From the NCBI GenBank assembly GCA_026645815.1, contig JAPKMR010000011.1:35486-99485 (forward strand): a stretch of 64,000 bases of DNA, in the 5' to 3' direction. This document shows positions 16,601 to 24,664 of the stretch, in pieces. How positions within the stretch are numbered: position 1 is the first letter of the stretch; every line of letters begins with the position of its first letter. This DNA is from Anaerolineae bacterium (GTDB lineage Bacteria > Chloroflexota > Anaerolineae > B4-G1 > SLSP01). The position numbers were made by a program, and so were the translations under genes. The notes under the pieces are model-generated. The model searched no databases, was not told the origin of the DNA, and worked only from the letters and a program-made list of their open reading frames with translations.

Positions 16601-18942
16601 AGCTTATTGATACCTACATCCTCTTTGGCGATCCCGCTCTGAAGCTTAACACCTTGCCTGCGGATGTAGCAATTACCAAGATGGTGACACCCACCACGCC
16701 TTTGTATCCCGGTGATTGGCTAACCTATACGCTCGCGTTTACTAACACTGGTCCCGCGCGTGCGAACAATGTTGTGATCGAGGATGTGTTTCCTTCGATG
16801 TTATTGACTCCTACGGTAAGCTATTCCGGCGCGGCGATTTTTGGTCACCCGAACACTCGATTCGTGTGGGATGTGGCTGACCTGACGCCCGGCGCAAGTG
16901 GTAGGATTACGGTCACAGCACGGGTTCCCCTGGATTACGCGGGAACTTTCACCAATACTGCAATCATTACCACGACTGCACGCGAATTGGCATCCTCCAC
17001 TGGGAACAACAGCACAGCTCCTATTGTTGTTGAAGTGGTCGCTGCGGATGTGGAAATCTTGAAGATAGGGCCGTCCCGTGCGCTGCCTGGAGAAACTATC
17101 CAATATGTGTTGATCTACGGCAATACGGGCACTACCATCGCTACCGGTGTGGTGATCACCGATCTGCTGCACTCGCACTTGCTCACCCCTGCGGTAACCT
17201 TCGCTGGACCCACAATCATGCCACGTTCGGGTCAGAACTTTGTTTGGGATGTGGAGCCGCTGCCACCCGGTGCGCAGGGACGCATTACGATTACTGCAAA
17301 TGTGGACCTCGATTACCGGGGAACATTGGAGAATCAGGCGGAGATCTCCACGACTGCGCCGGAGGTGGAGAAATTTGATAATATCTCCGCGTTGATTTCA
17401 ACCGCGGTCCTGATCCCGGATTTGGTTCTTGCGAAAACTGGACTGGCGGCGGTATTGCCGGGTATGGATATTACATATGTGGTGAGCTACACCAACCGGG
17501 GAAATGCTACTGCTACCGGTGTGGTCATCACGGATGTGTTGCCGGCGGCGGTGGAGTCTGTGACGGTGCTCTCAGCGGGTACGGTGATCACGCCGCGCGT
17601 GGGCAGCGCCTATGTCTGGGATGTGGCGGATATCGCTCCCGACTCAGGTGGGGTGATCACGATTACGGGCACAGTTTCACCGACATTCCGCGGTGATTTG
17701 GTGAACACGGCTTCCATTGTCACGGGGCTCCCTGACAATAACCCCACAAACAATGTGGACACTCTAACGACCTTCGTCTCTATTGCTGATCTCATCGTAA
17801 TCAAAACCGGCCCCGCTGCAGCCCTGGCGGGAGAGCGCATCACCTATACCCTGGCGGTGGCCAATGCCGATAACGCTCCGGCGAGCGGTGTGGTGCTCAC
17901 CGATACGTTGCCCGCGAACTTGCTGGATGTGACAGTGACTGCGTCTGTGCCAGGGGTCATGGCGCGGCCTGGGTCTACCTATGTCTGGGATATCCCTGAT
18001 CTGGCGCCTGGCGCGAGTGTCACGCTCACTGTGGCGGGACGCGTAGCACTAACGTATCGCGGAATGTTGGGCAACCAGGCGGTGGTAGCAACCGCTTCCC
18101 CTGAAGCTTCGACCGTCAATAACACCTCCACGCTTGTTGAGACCTTTATCTCTATGTCAGATGTGACGCTTGAGAAGACCGGCCCTGCCACAGTGGAGGT
18201 TGGCGGCATCGTGACCTATACGCTTGCGTATCGTAATGAGGATAACGGCGTTGCAACAGGCGTGGTGCTCACTGACGTGCTGCCGTCGGCCCTGGTTAGC
18301 GCCACGGTGGTATACTCTGGCCCGATGCTCACGCCGCGCACGGGAGCGCCTTTCGCCTGGACCGTGGTGGACCTGGCGCCCGGCGCAGGTGGTGTGGTTA
18401 CTATCACGGCTTTTGTGCGATCGGATGCTACTGGCGCCATCGTCAATACAGCATCCATTGCAGCTGTTGGGGAACTCAATACCGGGAATAACAACAGCAC
18501 TCCTGTGACTACCCAGATTCTCCTGGCTGATGTGGCGCTTCACAAGGGCGCTCCCGCCACGGTCGAGTCTGGTGCGCCAGTGACTTACCGGTTGACCTTC
18601 ACTAACACTGGTACCACGACTGCCTATGGGGTGGTTATCACGGATCTGCTGCCCGTGCAACTGACGGGGGTAAGTTTTACCTCTTTTGGTGCAGGAGTTA
18701 GTCAACGTGCGGGGACGCCATTTGTGTGGGATGTGGTGGATCTTGCGCCTGGCGCCAGTGGCATCATCACCATCACGGCGACGGTAGATGGCGTCTTTAC
18801 TGGTATGCTTATCAATGTCGCCGCCATAGCTACTTCCAGCCTGGATAGCAATCCTTCAAATAACAGTGCTCAGGTTAGCACGCAGGTCACTCAACCTGAC
18901 TACAAAGTCTACTTGCCCCTGGTTATGCGCCAGTATCCCTGA
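13636..18942 (+). CDS. Secreted gingipain-like (C25) cysteine peptidase with six DUF11 repeats and YLPLVMR tail
   Basis: 1768 residues from ATG 13636, preceded by GGGGAG at an 8-nt gap. There is a signal peptide (VTLGVVLAALLVVGSVPVGAFS), a prodomain-like region to ~480, and a C25 peptidase domain ~640-1010 with the catalytic pair His874 (VNYVGHSS) and Cys908 (MPMTCFEG), plus LLVGDGSYDY and LHLGRLPAKT. Six DUF11-type Ig-like repeats (~1010-1750) follow, each opening with (A/P/S)D(V/L)xxxK and containing TYTLxFTNTG and FVWDVxDLxPGA. The C-terminus is VYLPLVMR plus three residues. It probably acts as a surface or released endopeptidase on proteins. The neighbouring LysM protein is also extracytoplasmic. 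A strong hairpin follows. Confidence 0.9.
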   Translation: MKVQGGIGRVTLGVVLAALLVVGSVPVGAFSALPTMTAESASPVKAPLTFGASLPALSAPKSAEEPPADEVSSSAARVLAQDDLGIELEFVAPELEWVQAQDTEGPCELPIIKGFGELGQAGAPALPAKVALVGTPGEADLELQVLDVKQELLPETHRICPAATPQLEFVLGGIPEYLGEQRVPDADVYALSGFAPEAAVELLGTSIIRGQRVAEIRYMPLQYDPSMGQVRYAQRVRVRLQFGGSRYLAQVAATPETPESTSVPRDDAFDAVLQELLVNYEAARAWRAERAVAVQPAAEARGVTNPQFKVTIRDAGIYRINYADLTALDPDYPWETVDPRKIHLRNRGVEVALRVEGEGDGSFDPGDWIIFYGEKLNSKYALDNVYFLTWDDFNGLRMNLEDGTPGSGSTPEYFEITNHLEMDSFYQSARPSGDNDHWYWDIVLWSGFITRTYTAQLENVVTAPVSSTLRGVLQGYSANPAHQVRVLLNSHEVYSATWASGTEHVFSVDVPSAYVLEGTNTIVLNRWRTPAPNTDLYFLNWLELDYTRNYTTTVDSLFFDGDDAGIWKYRVGGFTSDLLEVYDITNPVMPVRITGAQTTLGDGGYALTFERAIASESHYLALAISEVLTPKRVEKDQPSTWRRSDNAADYIIIAPSDFVTSTQPLVDYHISKGLRVEVVDVQDIYDEFGGGWLDPVAIRDFVAYAYAYWEAPAPAYVLLVGDGSYDYKDNLGSGERNYVPPYLADVDPWMGETVADNRYVAVDGLDIQPDLHLGRLPAKTPAEVTTMVSKTLAYAADTSAGAWKGEMLFVADNPDTGGNFRDFSDAVANYYVPAPYINQKIYYGIAPYTNGSIARAAVINAIESGKLVVNYVGHSSYQYWASEQLINLDAIASLTNTQTLPFIMPMTCFEGYYVRPTGTKDASSVGETIVRKSGGGAIASWSPTGLGVANGHDIINKAFFQAVFYEDLITFGPATTLSKLALIGMGHDELIDTYILFGDPALKLNTLPADVAITKMVTPTTPLYPGDWLTYTLAFTNTGPARANNVVIEDVFPSMLLTPTVSYSGAAIFGHPNTRFVWDVADLTPGASGRITVTARVPLDYAGTFTNTAIITTTARELASSTGNNSTAPIVVEVVAADVEILKIGPSRALPGETIQYVLIYGNTGTTIATGVVITDLLHSHLLTPAVTFAGPTIMPRSGQNFVWDVEPLPPGAQGRITITANVDLDYRGTLENQAEISTTAPEVEKFDNISALISTAVLIPDLVLAKTGLAAVLPGMDITYVVSYTNRGNATATGVVITDVLPAAVESVTVLSAGTVITPRVGSAYVWDVADIAPDSGGVITITGTVSPTFRGDLVNTASIVTGLPDNNPTNNVDTLTTFVSIADLIVIKTGPAAALAGERITYTLAVANADNAPASGVVLTDTLPANLLDVTVTASVPGVMARPGSTYVWDIPDLAPGASVTLTVAGRVALTYRGMLGNQAVVATASPEASTVNNTSTLVETFISMSDVTLEKTGPATVEVGGIVTYTLAYRNEDNGVATGVVLTDVLPSALVSATVVYSGPMLTPRTGAPFAWTVVDLAPGAGGVVTITAFVRSDATGAIVNTASIAAVGELNTGNNNSTPVTTQILLADVALHKGAPATVESGAPVTYRLTFTNTGTTTAYGVVITDLLPVQLTGVSFTSFGAGVSQRAGTPFVWDVVDLAPGASGIITITATVDGVFTGMLINVAAIATSSLDSNPSNNSAQVSTQVTQPDYKVYLPLVMRQYP

Positions 18943-18977
18943 TAGGATAGGCTAGCGTACCTCAGTTCTAGAGTGGG

Positions 18978-19010
18978 GATTTGGCGCGAGATTTGTTCTC
19001 GCGCCAAATC
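18978..19010. terminator. Terminator of the C25 peptidase gene
   Basis: Perfect 14-bp stem GATTTGGCGCGAGA (18978-18991) with 18997-19010 and a TTTGT loop, 35 nt after the peptidase stop. Confidence 0.7.
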
Positions 19011-19117
19011 TCTTGAAATAACCCTGCTTTGTGATTTGTGCCTTGTACGGTCAGGCCTCTATCCCGTTGGGGCGAACCGCACCCCGCGGCGGACGACCTG
19101 CTCTGCGGCATCAGAAC

Positions 19118-19143
19118 CCCCGCGAATCTTGCGACTCGCGGGG
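19118..19143 (-). terminator. Hairpin downstream of the LysM protein gene
   Basis: 8-bp GC-rich stem CCCCGCGA/TCGCGGGG with a 10-nt loop, just past the 3' end of the minus-strand gene. No T tract, so termination is only plausible. Confidence 0.4.
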
Positions 19144-19162
19144 ATGGAGCGCGCAGCCTGCT

Positions 19163-20965
19163 TTATGGAATACAGAGCTTGCTTCCGATATAGATGGTGT
19201 CGTTCCACATGCCGTTCGCGCGCTTGATGGCATCTACCGTGGTCCCGTAACGCCGCGCGAGCGAGAAGAGGGTGTCTCCGTAGTGAACAATGTGGGTGTA
19301 GCGGCAACCGGCGCCAGTCGGCGGCAGGACGGGTGTTCCCGCCTGGCGATTCTTCAGCGTGAGCACACTGCAGCTTCCCGTCGCGGCTAGAGTGACGACC
19401 TGCCGTTGGGGTGTGACCGGTGTCCAACCCGGCTGCAGCGTCTCGGAGATCACATAGGTGCCCGGCGTCAAGCCGTTGAAGCGCACGTGCCCGGTGCCAT
19501 CAGTGATACCGGTCTGCAGCGTGCCACCATACGCGGGCTTGATATGAATCTGCCATCCGGGAAGCCCCACGTTGTCCCAGGCATCCTTTTTATAGATGTC
19601 CACGCAGGCAAAGGTCGTCCGGTTTTTGAAGCGCACGTGCTCGCACACGAAGGGCTTGGTGACGACGACATCGAATTCAGCGGGTGTCACTGCTTCCCAC
19701 CCTTGCTGCGGTTCCTCTGAAAGCGTCCAGGTGCCTATGCTGAGCTGATGGAATTGGAAGAAGCCATTTTTGTCGGTAACCGTGGTATATTCCTCGCCAG
19801 CGGCGTTTCGTGCTTTGATGGTCCATCCAGCAAGGCCCTGATCCAGGTGGTTGATCTTGTAGCCGGCCACACAACCGAGCGCTTCATTCTTGAAGGTGAT
19901 GTTGACGCAGCGTCCCGGTGTGTTCAGGTTGATGACCGTTTCCGCTGCACCAACCGTGCGCCAGTTTGGTTGCACCTCTTCTTTGACGCGCCATTCTCCA
20001 AGTGCTAGTCCGTCGAAGGTCGCTATGCCAGCACTGTTGGTTACTTTGCTGATGCTGGCTTGCGTCCCATCGGGGCGAGAGAGTGAAATCTTCCAACCGG
20101 CAAGGGGTTTACCGGCGGTATCCACTTTGATGACCTGGATGCAGCCTGTGTGAACCTGCTTGTTGACAAACTGCACTGTTTGACAGCCGCCTGGAACGCG
20201 CGGTGCAATCAGGGTTATGCGTTGCTGAATGGCAGAACCCGGGGCAGGAATCCACCCCACGCGTGATTCCTCGGTCACGGTCCAGATGCCGGTGGCAAGG
20301 TTGGTGAAGCGCAGACGTCCTTGCCCATCGGTCACTCCGTTGACGGTGGCCAGTTTGGATGCGGCGGTAATGCCCCATCCTGGAATGCCTACCGGTTGTG
20401 CAAAACCCATCTTGCCATCGGCGTCCAGCTTCACTATCTCCAGACAGGGTTGGGCCTCCAATTTCATCCGCACCTCAGCGCAGCCGGTTCCGGCTCCGCT
20501 TAAGGTGACTTTAAAGGCTGCCGGGGTAAAGGGTTGCCAGCCAGCTGGTACATCTAGCTCCACCAGATAAGTCCCGGCTCCTAGTTTTTCGAATTTGAAG
20601 GCGCCTTTGGCGTCTATCGTCTTTGTCTGCGCCGTACCCCCCTCGAGGGTGACGCGAATGGTCCAACCGGCGCCCTGGGGTTGATGGTAGGTATCAATCA
20701 CATAGCCGGAGATGCAGGTTCCGCCCTGCCCCACGACCGGCGGGTCTGCCATTGCCCCGCCATCCTTACCTCCCGCGGCAGGAGCGACCGGCGCGGCATT
20801 CGCCGGATAGACGACCGCGGGCGCTACATCTCCTTCCACATTTGCATATGCTGCCACTGGCGCGGGCTCCGGGATTTTTGTAGGAGTTTTCGCAGCGACC
20901 AGGCTCGTTGCCAATGCTAACACCGCAACAAGCGCCAGACCAATGAAGAGCCAACGTGATTTCAT
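19163..20965 (-). CDS. Secreted CnaB/SpaA-like repeat protein with C-terminal LysM
   Basis: 600 residues. Signal peptide MKSRWLFIGLALVAVLALATSLVAA, then an Ala/Pro linker, then five prealbumin-like (CnaB/SpaA/carboxypeptidase-regulatory) repeats of about 85 residues. Each has a G-W-x-I strand near its start, a GxxxFxxLxxGTWxxxE core and an FKN-type end. Each repeat opens with Cys and has a second Cys just before its FKN-like strand, spaced regularly enough to suggest one disulfide per repeat. The last ~45 residues are a LysM domain (HIVHYGDTLFSLARRYGTT...LCIP) that would bind peptidoglycan or a similar glycan. It is probably a wall-associated stalk. AAGGAGG precedes the ATG at 20965. Confidence 0.88.
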   Translation of the reverse strand: MKSRWLFIGLALVAVLALATSLVAAKTPTKIPEPAPVAAYANVEGDVAPAVVYPANAAPVAPAAGGKDGGAMADPPVVGQGGTCISGYVIDTYHQPQGAGWTIRVTLEGGTAQTKTIDAKGAFKFEKLGAGTYLVELDVPAGWQPFTPAAFKVTLSGAGTGCAEVRMKLEAQPCLEIVKLDADGKMGFAQPVGIPGWGITAASKLATVNGVTDGQGRLRFTNLATGIWTVTEESRVGWIPAPGSAIQQRITLIAPRVPGGCQTVQFVNKQVHTGCIQVIKVDTAGKPLAGWKISLSRPDGTQASISKVTNSAGIATFDGLALGEWRVKEEVQPNWRTVGAAETVINLNTPGRCVNITFKNEALGCVAGYKINHLDQGLAGWTIKARNAAGEEYTTVTDKNGFFQFHQLSIGTWTLSEEPQQGWEAVTPAEFDVVVTKPFVCEHVRFKNRTTFACVDIYKKDAWDNVGLPGWQIHIKPAYGGTLQTGITDGTGHVRFNGLTPGTYVISETLQPGWTPVTPQRQVVTLAATGSCSVLTLKNRQAGTPVLPPTGAGCRYTHIVHYGDTLFSLARRYGTTVDAIKRANGMWNDTIYIGSKLCIP

Positions 20966-21025
20966 CTGTAGCCTCCTTTTGGAATCTTGGCTGGTGTGTA
21001 GAAAGATGCGTGGTCTGTAGAATAC

Positions 21026-21054
21026 ATTAAAATCTTATCATGATTTTGTGCCAA
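21026..21054 (-). promoter_or_regulatory. Probable promoter of the CnaB/LysM gene
   Basis: On the minus strand, TTGGCA (21054-21049) and TTTAAT (21031-21026) are spaced by 17 nt. Transcription would start near 21019, about 54 nt before the start codon. Confidence 0.45.
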
Positions 21055-21128
21055 GTGCAAGCTTTTTTCACCACTATTCTAAAAAAGTGAGGATTGAACC
21101 TGTGCTCTCTTTGCCCGGTATTCTTAGT

Positions 21129-22328
21129 ATGACAACAAACCAACCTTTGAATCACCAACTAACGTCTGTGGCGCACGCTTCTGGCGAGTCGGGCAGTACC
21201 CGGCGTATTCTGCGGGGCGGCGGTGCGCTTTTTGGTATCGTATATGGCCTGAGTTTTGCGCTGTTCTTGTGGGGGCGCGAGGGTTTTTTGCTGGCCCAAA
21301 GTGCCGCAGAGTGGCCGTGGTTATCCCTGACTCTTGGATTGCCGGCTGCATTGCTCATCGGAGGTATTGCTGGGTGGCTGGCCACGCTTATTTCTTCGGC
21401 GGCATGGAGTGTTGTAGTCTGGGTTCTCGCTAATGCCGCGCTGGGCTGGCTCACGGGGCATCTTCCTTGTGAGGGCATCAGTCTTGCCGTCGGGTTTCTG
21501 GATTCCCGCGTTTCCGGTTTGGAGCTCATTCCCTTCACCCCTTACCATGAGACCGCTTTGTGGGTGGTGATAAGTGGGTCGGCGCTGATTGGGCTTGCTC
21601 TGGGACTGGCGCAGCCTTATGCGATAGAAGCGTTCTGGGATCGCTTGGGGCCGGAAGCCCGCGCCAAACCCCATGTTTTGCGCCTGTTTCTGAATCTCAA
21701 AGTGCTGCCTTTAGTGCTCTGGGGGGCGCCGCTGGCTTTGATTTCCGCAGCAGTCGCCATCTTGATGTTCGGCAGCTACCGTATTGCACCACCGCGGCAG
21801 GTACATCATCTGATCCGGACGACCCTGACTGGCGGCGAGGCTCAAGTGCAGGCTGAGGGCTTGAATCAATATGTGGCGCATCGCTATGGAGCGCGCTTTA
21901 CGCCGGTTTATGTGCAGCACCTCAATCACCCCTACCGCGCCACCGATACAGTGCATACGATCTATGTGGATACGGCTTTTGATAACGGCTTTGTGATGCG
22001 TTGCTGTGTGGTTAGCGGCACGCTATCTTCCTGCGATGATATTTCCCAACTCTATCCGGTGTGGATGGAGAGCCTGGTTGCAGGCGGAAGAGCCGGGACG
22101 CAACCCTGGAAGGACTTGCCGCAGGAATTGCGGGTAGAAGAGCCTGCGGAGGCGGTGTTAAGGCAAGGCAAAGATGCGCTGGCGGGCGATTTTTCCGTGC
22201 ATCGCGTTGCGCAGCATGGCGGGTTGTTATGGTTGGAGGCGCGCTTCACTTCTGGTGCGGCTCTGACTTGCCGGTTCAGGGGGCTATATCCTGTCATAGT
22301 CGAAGCCTGTGAGGTGACCCAGCCCTGA
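21129..22328 (+). CDS. Multi-pass membrane protein of unknown function
   Basis: About 399 residues from ATG 21129; a longer frame from 21048 would overlap the divergent promoter and adds no recognisable sequence. Five or so hydrophobic helices lie in the first ~250 residues (FGIVYGLSFALFLWG, LGLPAALLIGGIAGWLA, WVLANAALGWL, VVISGSALIGLALGL, LVLWGAPLALISAAVAILMFG). They are followed by a soluble C-terminal domain of ~170 residues with several Cys. No family was recognised. No strong ribosome site was seen. It stands alone between a divergent gene and a bidirectional terminator. Confidence 0.6.
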   Translation: MTTNQPLNHQLTSVAHASGESGSTRRILRGGGALFGIVYGLSFALFLWGREGFLLAQSAAEWPWLSLTLGLPAALLIGGIAGWLATLISSAAWSVVVWVLANAALGWLTGHLPCEGISLAVGFLDSRVSGLELIPFTPYHETALWVVISGSALIGLALGLAQPYAIEAFWDRLGPEARAKPHVLRLFLNLKVLPLVLWGAPLALISAAVAILMFGSYRIAPPRQVHHLIRTTLTGGEAQVQAEGLNQYVAHRYGARFTPVYVQHLNHPYRATDTVHTIYVDTAFDNGFVMRCCVVSGTLSSCDDISQLYPVWMESLVAGGRAGTQPWKDLPQELRVEEPAEAVLRQGKDALAGDFSVHRVAQHGGLLWLEARFTSGAALTCRFRGLYPVIVEACEVTQP

Positions 22329-22395
22329 AACGTGGGGTGGGGGTGCAAAATCCTCCTTATGCAGGTCTTGGGGCACAGTTTTACTGCACCAAACG

Positions 22396-22427
22396 AAGCC
22401 TCCTCGCCGAAAGCGGCGAGGAGGCTT
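22396..22427. terminator. Bidirectional intrinsic terminator
   Basis: Perfect 14-bp stem AAGCCTCCTCGCCG (22396-22409) with 22414-22427, an AAAG loop, and T runs on both sides. It lies between the membrane-protein gene (+) and the end of the ABC operon (-). Confidence 0.85.
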
Positions 22428-22462
22428 TTCTGATATGGGGAAAAGCTTTGCTAAGAAAGACT

Positions 22463-23494
22463 TTACCGTGAACCCTGCAAGCGCGGGTCGAGAACGTCGC
22501 GCAAGGCGTCGCCCACTAGATTCCACGAGAGGACAAATAGCACAAGCGTCACGCCGGGGAATATGATGATGTACCAGTATTCAGCCAGCTGTGTCATCCA
22601 GTCGCGGGCAAAGGACAGCAACTGTCCCCAATCGGCGAAACCCACTTCCGCGCCGATGCCTAGGAAACTCAAGCCGGCGAAGGTGATGGCATAGCTGCCG
22701 ATACGCATTGAAGCGAGCACCAGAGTGGGGAAAATGGCGTTGGGTAAAATATGGCGGAACAGAATCCGGCTATCGCGGACGCCGACAACGCGCGCCGCCA
22801 GGACATATTCTCGCTCGCGCAGCGATAGGATATCGCTGCGCAACAGGCGCGCAAAACCCATCCAGCTGAACACAATCAATGCAATCATGGGGGCAAGCAG
22901 GCCCTTGCCCAGACGCGGCGTCAGTACCGCCGATAGCGTCATGGCTGTGAGCAGGAAGGGGAATGCCTGGAACAAATCTGTGATGCGCATCAGGACCATA
23001 TCTATCGCGCCACCGTAATATGCCGAGACTGCTCCAACGGTCACCCCAATGAGTATCCCCGCCAGGGTAATGGTTAGGCCGGCAAACAGCGCCGTGCGCG
23101 TCCCCCAGATGACGCCATAATAAATGTCCCACTGTCCGCTGGCAGTGCCCATCAGATGCACCCATTGGTCCTTGCCGGTTACGGCTTTCCACCAGAACGG
23201 CAGCGGCGGTTGGCGTGTTTTCCACTCAGTGCCGGGCACCTTAGGTACAGCGCCGTAGCCATCGCGGGGGATATTATAGGGATCATCGGGGGAGACTGGC
23301 GGCGCCAAAATCGGAGCCGCGGCGGCGATGAAAATGAATAACGCCAATAGTATCAACCCGATGACGGAGACAGGGTTAGTCGCCAATCCTTTTAGCGTGC
23401 GGTAAGCATCGTGCCCTACCAGGTGCTCTAGCCAGTTGACGGGACGACGGATGGCGAGTACGGCATTCTCAACAGGTTTTTCTTGTGCTGTCAT
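22463..23494 (-). CDS. ABC transporter permease, DppC/OppC type
   Basis: 343 residues. An N-terminal cytoplasmic segment and first helix (VSVIGLILLALFIFIAAAAPIL), a periplasmic loop, then the binding-protein-dependent transport core with five helices. The conserved EAA-like loop (LREREYVLAARVVGVRDSRILFRHILPNAI) contacts the ATPase. It pairs with the DppB-type permease encoded 23 nt upstream. It is the last gene of the five-gene minus-strand operon. The periplasmic loop between helices 1 and 2 is long, as in several Chloroflexota and Thermotogae homologues I recall. The substrate is set by the lipoprotein at 24665-26677. Confidence 0.92.
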   Translation of the reverse strand: MTAQEKPVENAVLAIRRPVNWLEHLVGHDAYRTLKGLATNPVSVIGLILLALFIFIAAAAPILAPPVSPDDPYNIPRDGYGAVPKVPGTEWKTRQPPLPFWWKAVTGKDQWVHLMGTASGQWDIYYGVIWGTRTALFAGLTITLAGILIGVTVGAVSAYYGGAIDMVLMRITDLFQAFPFLLTAMTLSAVLTPRLGKGLLAPMIALIVFSWMGFARLLRSDILSLREREYVLAARVVGVRDSRILFRHILPNAIFPTLVLASMRIGSYAITFAGLSFLGIGAEVGFADWGQLLSFARDWMTQLAEYWYIIIFPGVTLVLFVLSWNLVGDALRDVLDPRLQGSR

Positions 23495-23517
23495 CGTTTT
23501 TCTTCTCCTCGTAGACC

Positions 23518-24600
23518 TTAATCCAGCCGGACCCGCGGATCAATATAGGCGTATAGCACATCTACCACCACGTTGGCAAGCACCAGAATCAGCCCGTTGA
23601 ATAACACAAAGGAGAGTACCGTGATGACATCTAGCTGCGAAGCCGCTCTGGCGGCAGCCGCGCCCATGCCGGGGTAATTGAAGACGGTTTCGATGATGAC
23701 GACACCGCTCAACAGGCCGACCACCGTGTTGCCGCCCAGCGTGACCACGGGCATCAGCGCATTGGGCAGAGCGTGTTTGTTGATGACGGTGCGCTCGGCA
23801 AGACCTTTGGCGCGCGCGGTCGTGATATAGTCCTGGCGCAGCGTCTCCAGCATAGAGGAGCGCGTCACCCGTAGCGTCAGCGCCCACCACAGATAAGCGA
23901 GTGAGATGACGGGCAGCACCATATGGCGCAACGAATCGAAGAAGATGTCGAAGCGCAGGTTGAGCAGCGCGTCAATGCTAATCAGTTTTGTGTAGTTGTG
24001 GAACGCTGGTGACGTGACGATCTGGTTAGCCCAGTCGGAGATGCGCCCCGGCGGGAACCATCCCGTCCCGGCGTAAAAAGCCATCAGCAAGAGCAAGCCA
24101 AAGACAAAGTCCGGGAAGGACCACCCGACGATACCGAAGATGCGCACGATATGGTCGAGCGGTTTATTGTGTTTGACTGCACCGACCACTCCCAGGAAGA
24201 TACCACCAGCGATCACGGGGATTACCGCGTACAGCGCCAGTTCCAGACTGGCGGGGAATCGCCGGGCTAGCAATTCGCCCACAGGTTGCGAGGCGGTGCG
24301 CGAATAACCGAAATCGCCGCGCAAAATGCCGCCAATATTCTCCACCGTCGTTACCCCGTCTTCGGTCGTGGTTATGGTCGTGCCAAAGAGCCAGCGCCAG
24401 TACTGTTTGTACCAGGGATCATCTAGCCCGTATTTCTTGATGATGCCTTCCAACACGCGATCATTCCGCGGCACATCGCGCACATAGAGCGCAGTGCGTT
24501 CCACGGGGGTCAGCGCCATCAACATCAAGAAGATCAGGATGGTCACGCCGATAAGTAGCAAGGGCACCGCGATGAGGCGGCGGATAATGTAATTGATCAT
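23518..24600 (-). CDS. ABC transporter permease, DppB/OppB type
   Basis: 360 residues from ATG 24600, which has AGGAGGAAA just upstream; the longer frame from 24660 runs back through the intergenic hairpin and is rejected. MINYIIRRLIAVPLLLIGVTILIFLMLM is the usual first helix of DppB proteins. Five further helices and the coupling loop (TLRQDYITTARAKGLAERTVINKHALPNALMPV) follow. It forms the heterodimeric channel with the DppC-type protein. It is separated from the binding-protein gene by 64 nt containing a very stable hairpin, which may lower its expression relative to the binding protein. Confidence 0.92.
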   Translation of the reverse strand: MINYIIRRLIAVPLLLIGVTILIFLMLMALTPVERTALYVRDVPRNDRVLEGIIKKYGLDDPWYKQYWRWLFGTTITTTEDGVTTVENIGGILRGDFGYSRTASQPVGELLARRFPASLELALYAVIPVIAGGIFLGVVGAVKHNKPLDHIVRIFGIVGWSFPDFVFGLLLLMAFYAGTGWFPPGRISDWANQIVTSPAFHNYTKLISIDALLNLRFDIFFDSLRHMVLPVISLAYLWWALTLRVTRSSMLETLRQDYITTARAKGLAERTVINKHALPNALMPVVTLGGNTVVGLLSGVVIIETVFNYPGMGAAAARAASQLDVITVLSFVLFNGLILVLANVVVDVLYAYIDPRVRLD

Positions 24601-24615
24601 GCCTTTCCTCCTGGG

Positions 24616-24648
24616 GTGTGGGAGAGAGCCGAAGGCTCTCTCCCACAC
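24616..24648 (-). terminator. Intra-operon hairpin after the binding-protein gene
   Basis: Perfect 15-bp stem (24616-24630 with 24634-24648) with a GAA loop between the lipoprotein and permease genes. No T tract. Most likely an RNA-stabilising or partial-termination element that leaves more binding-protein mRNA than permease mRNA. Confidence 0.6.
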
Positions 24649-24664
24649 AGCATTGAGCAACGAT

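Noticed and set aside
24601-24660. Upstream start extending the DppB-type permease to 24660
   Set aside because: It would translate the hairpin; the ATG at 24600 has a strong ribosome site and the usual N-terminus.
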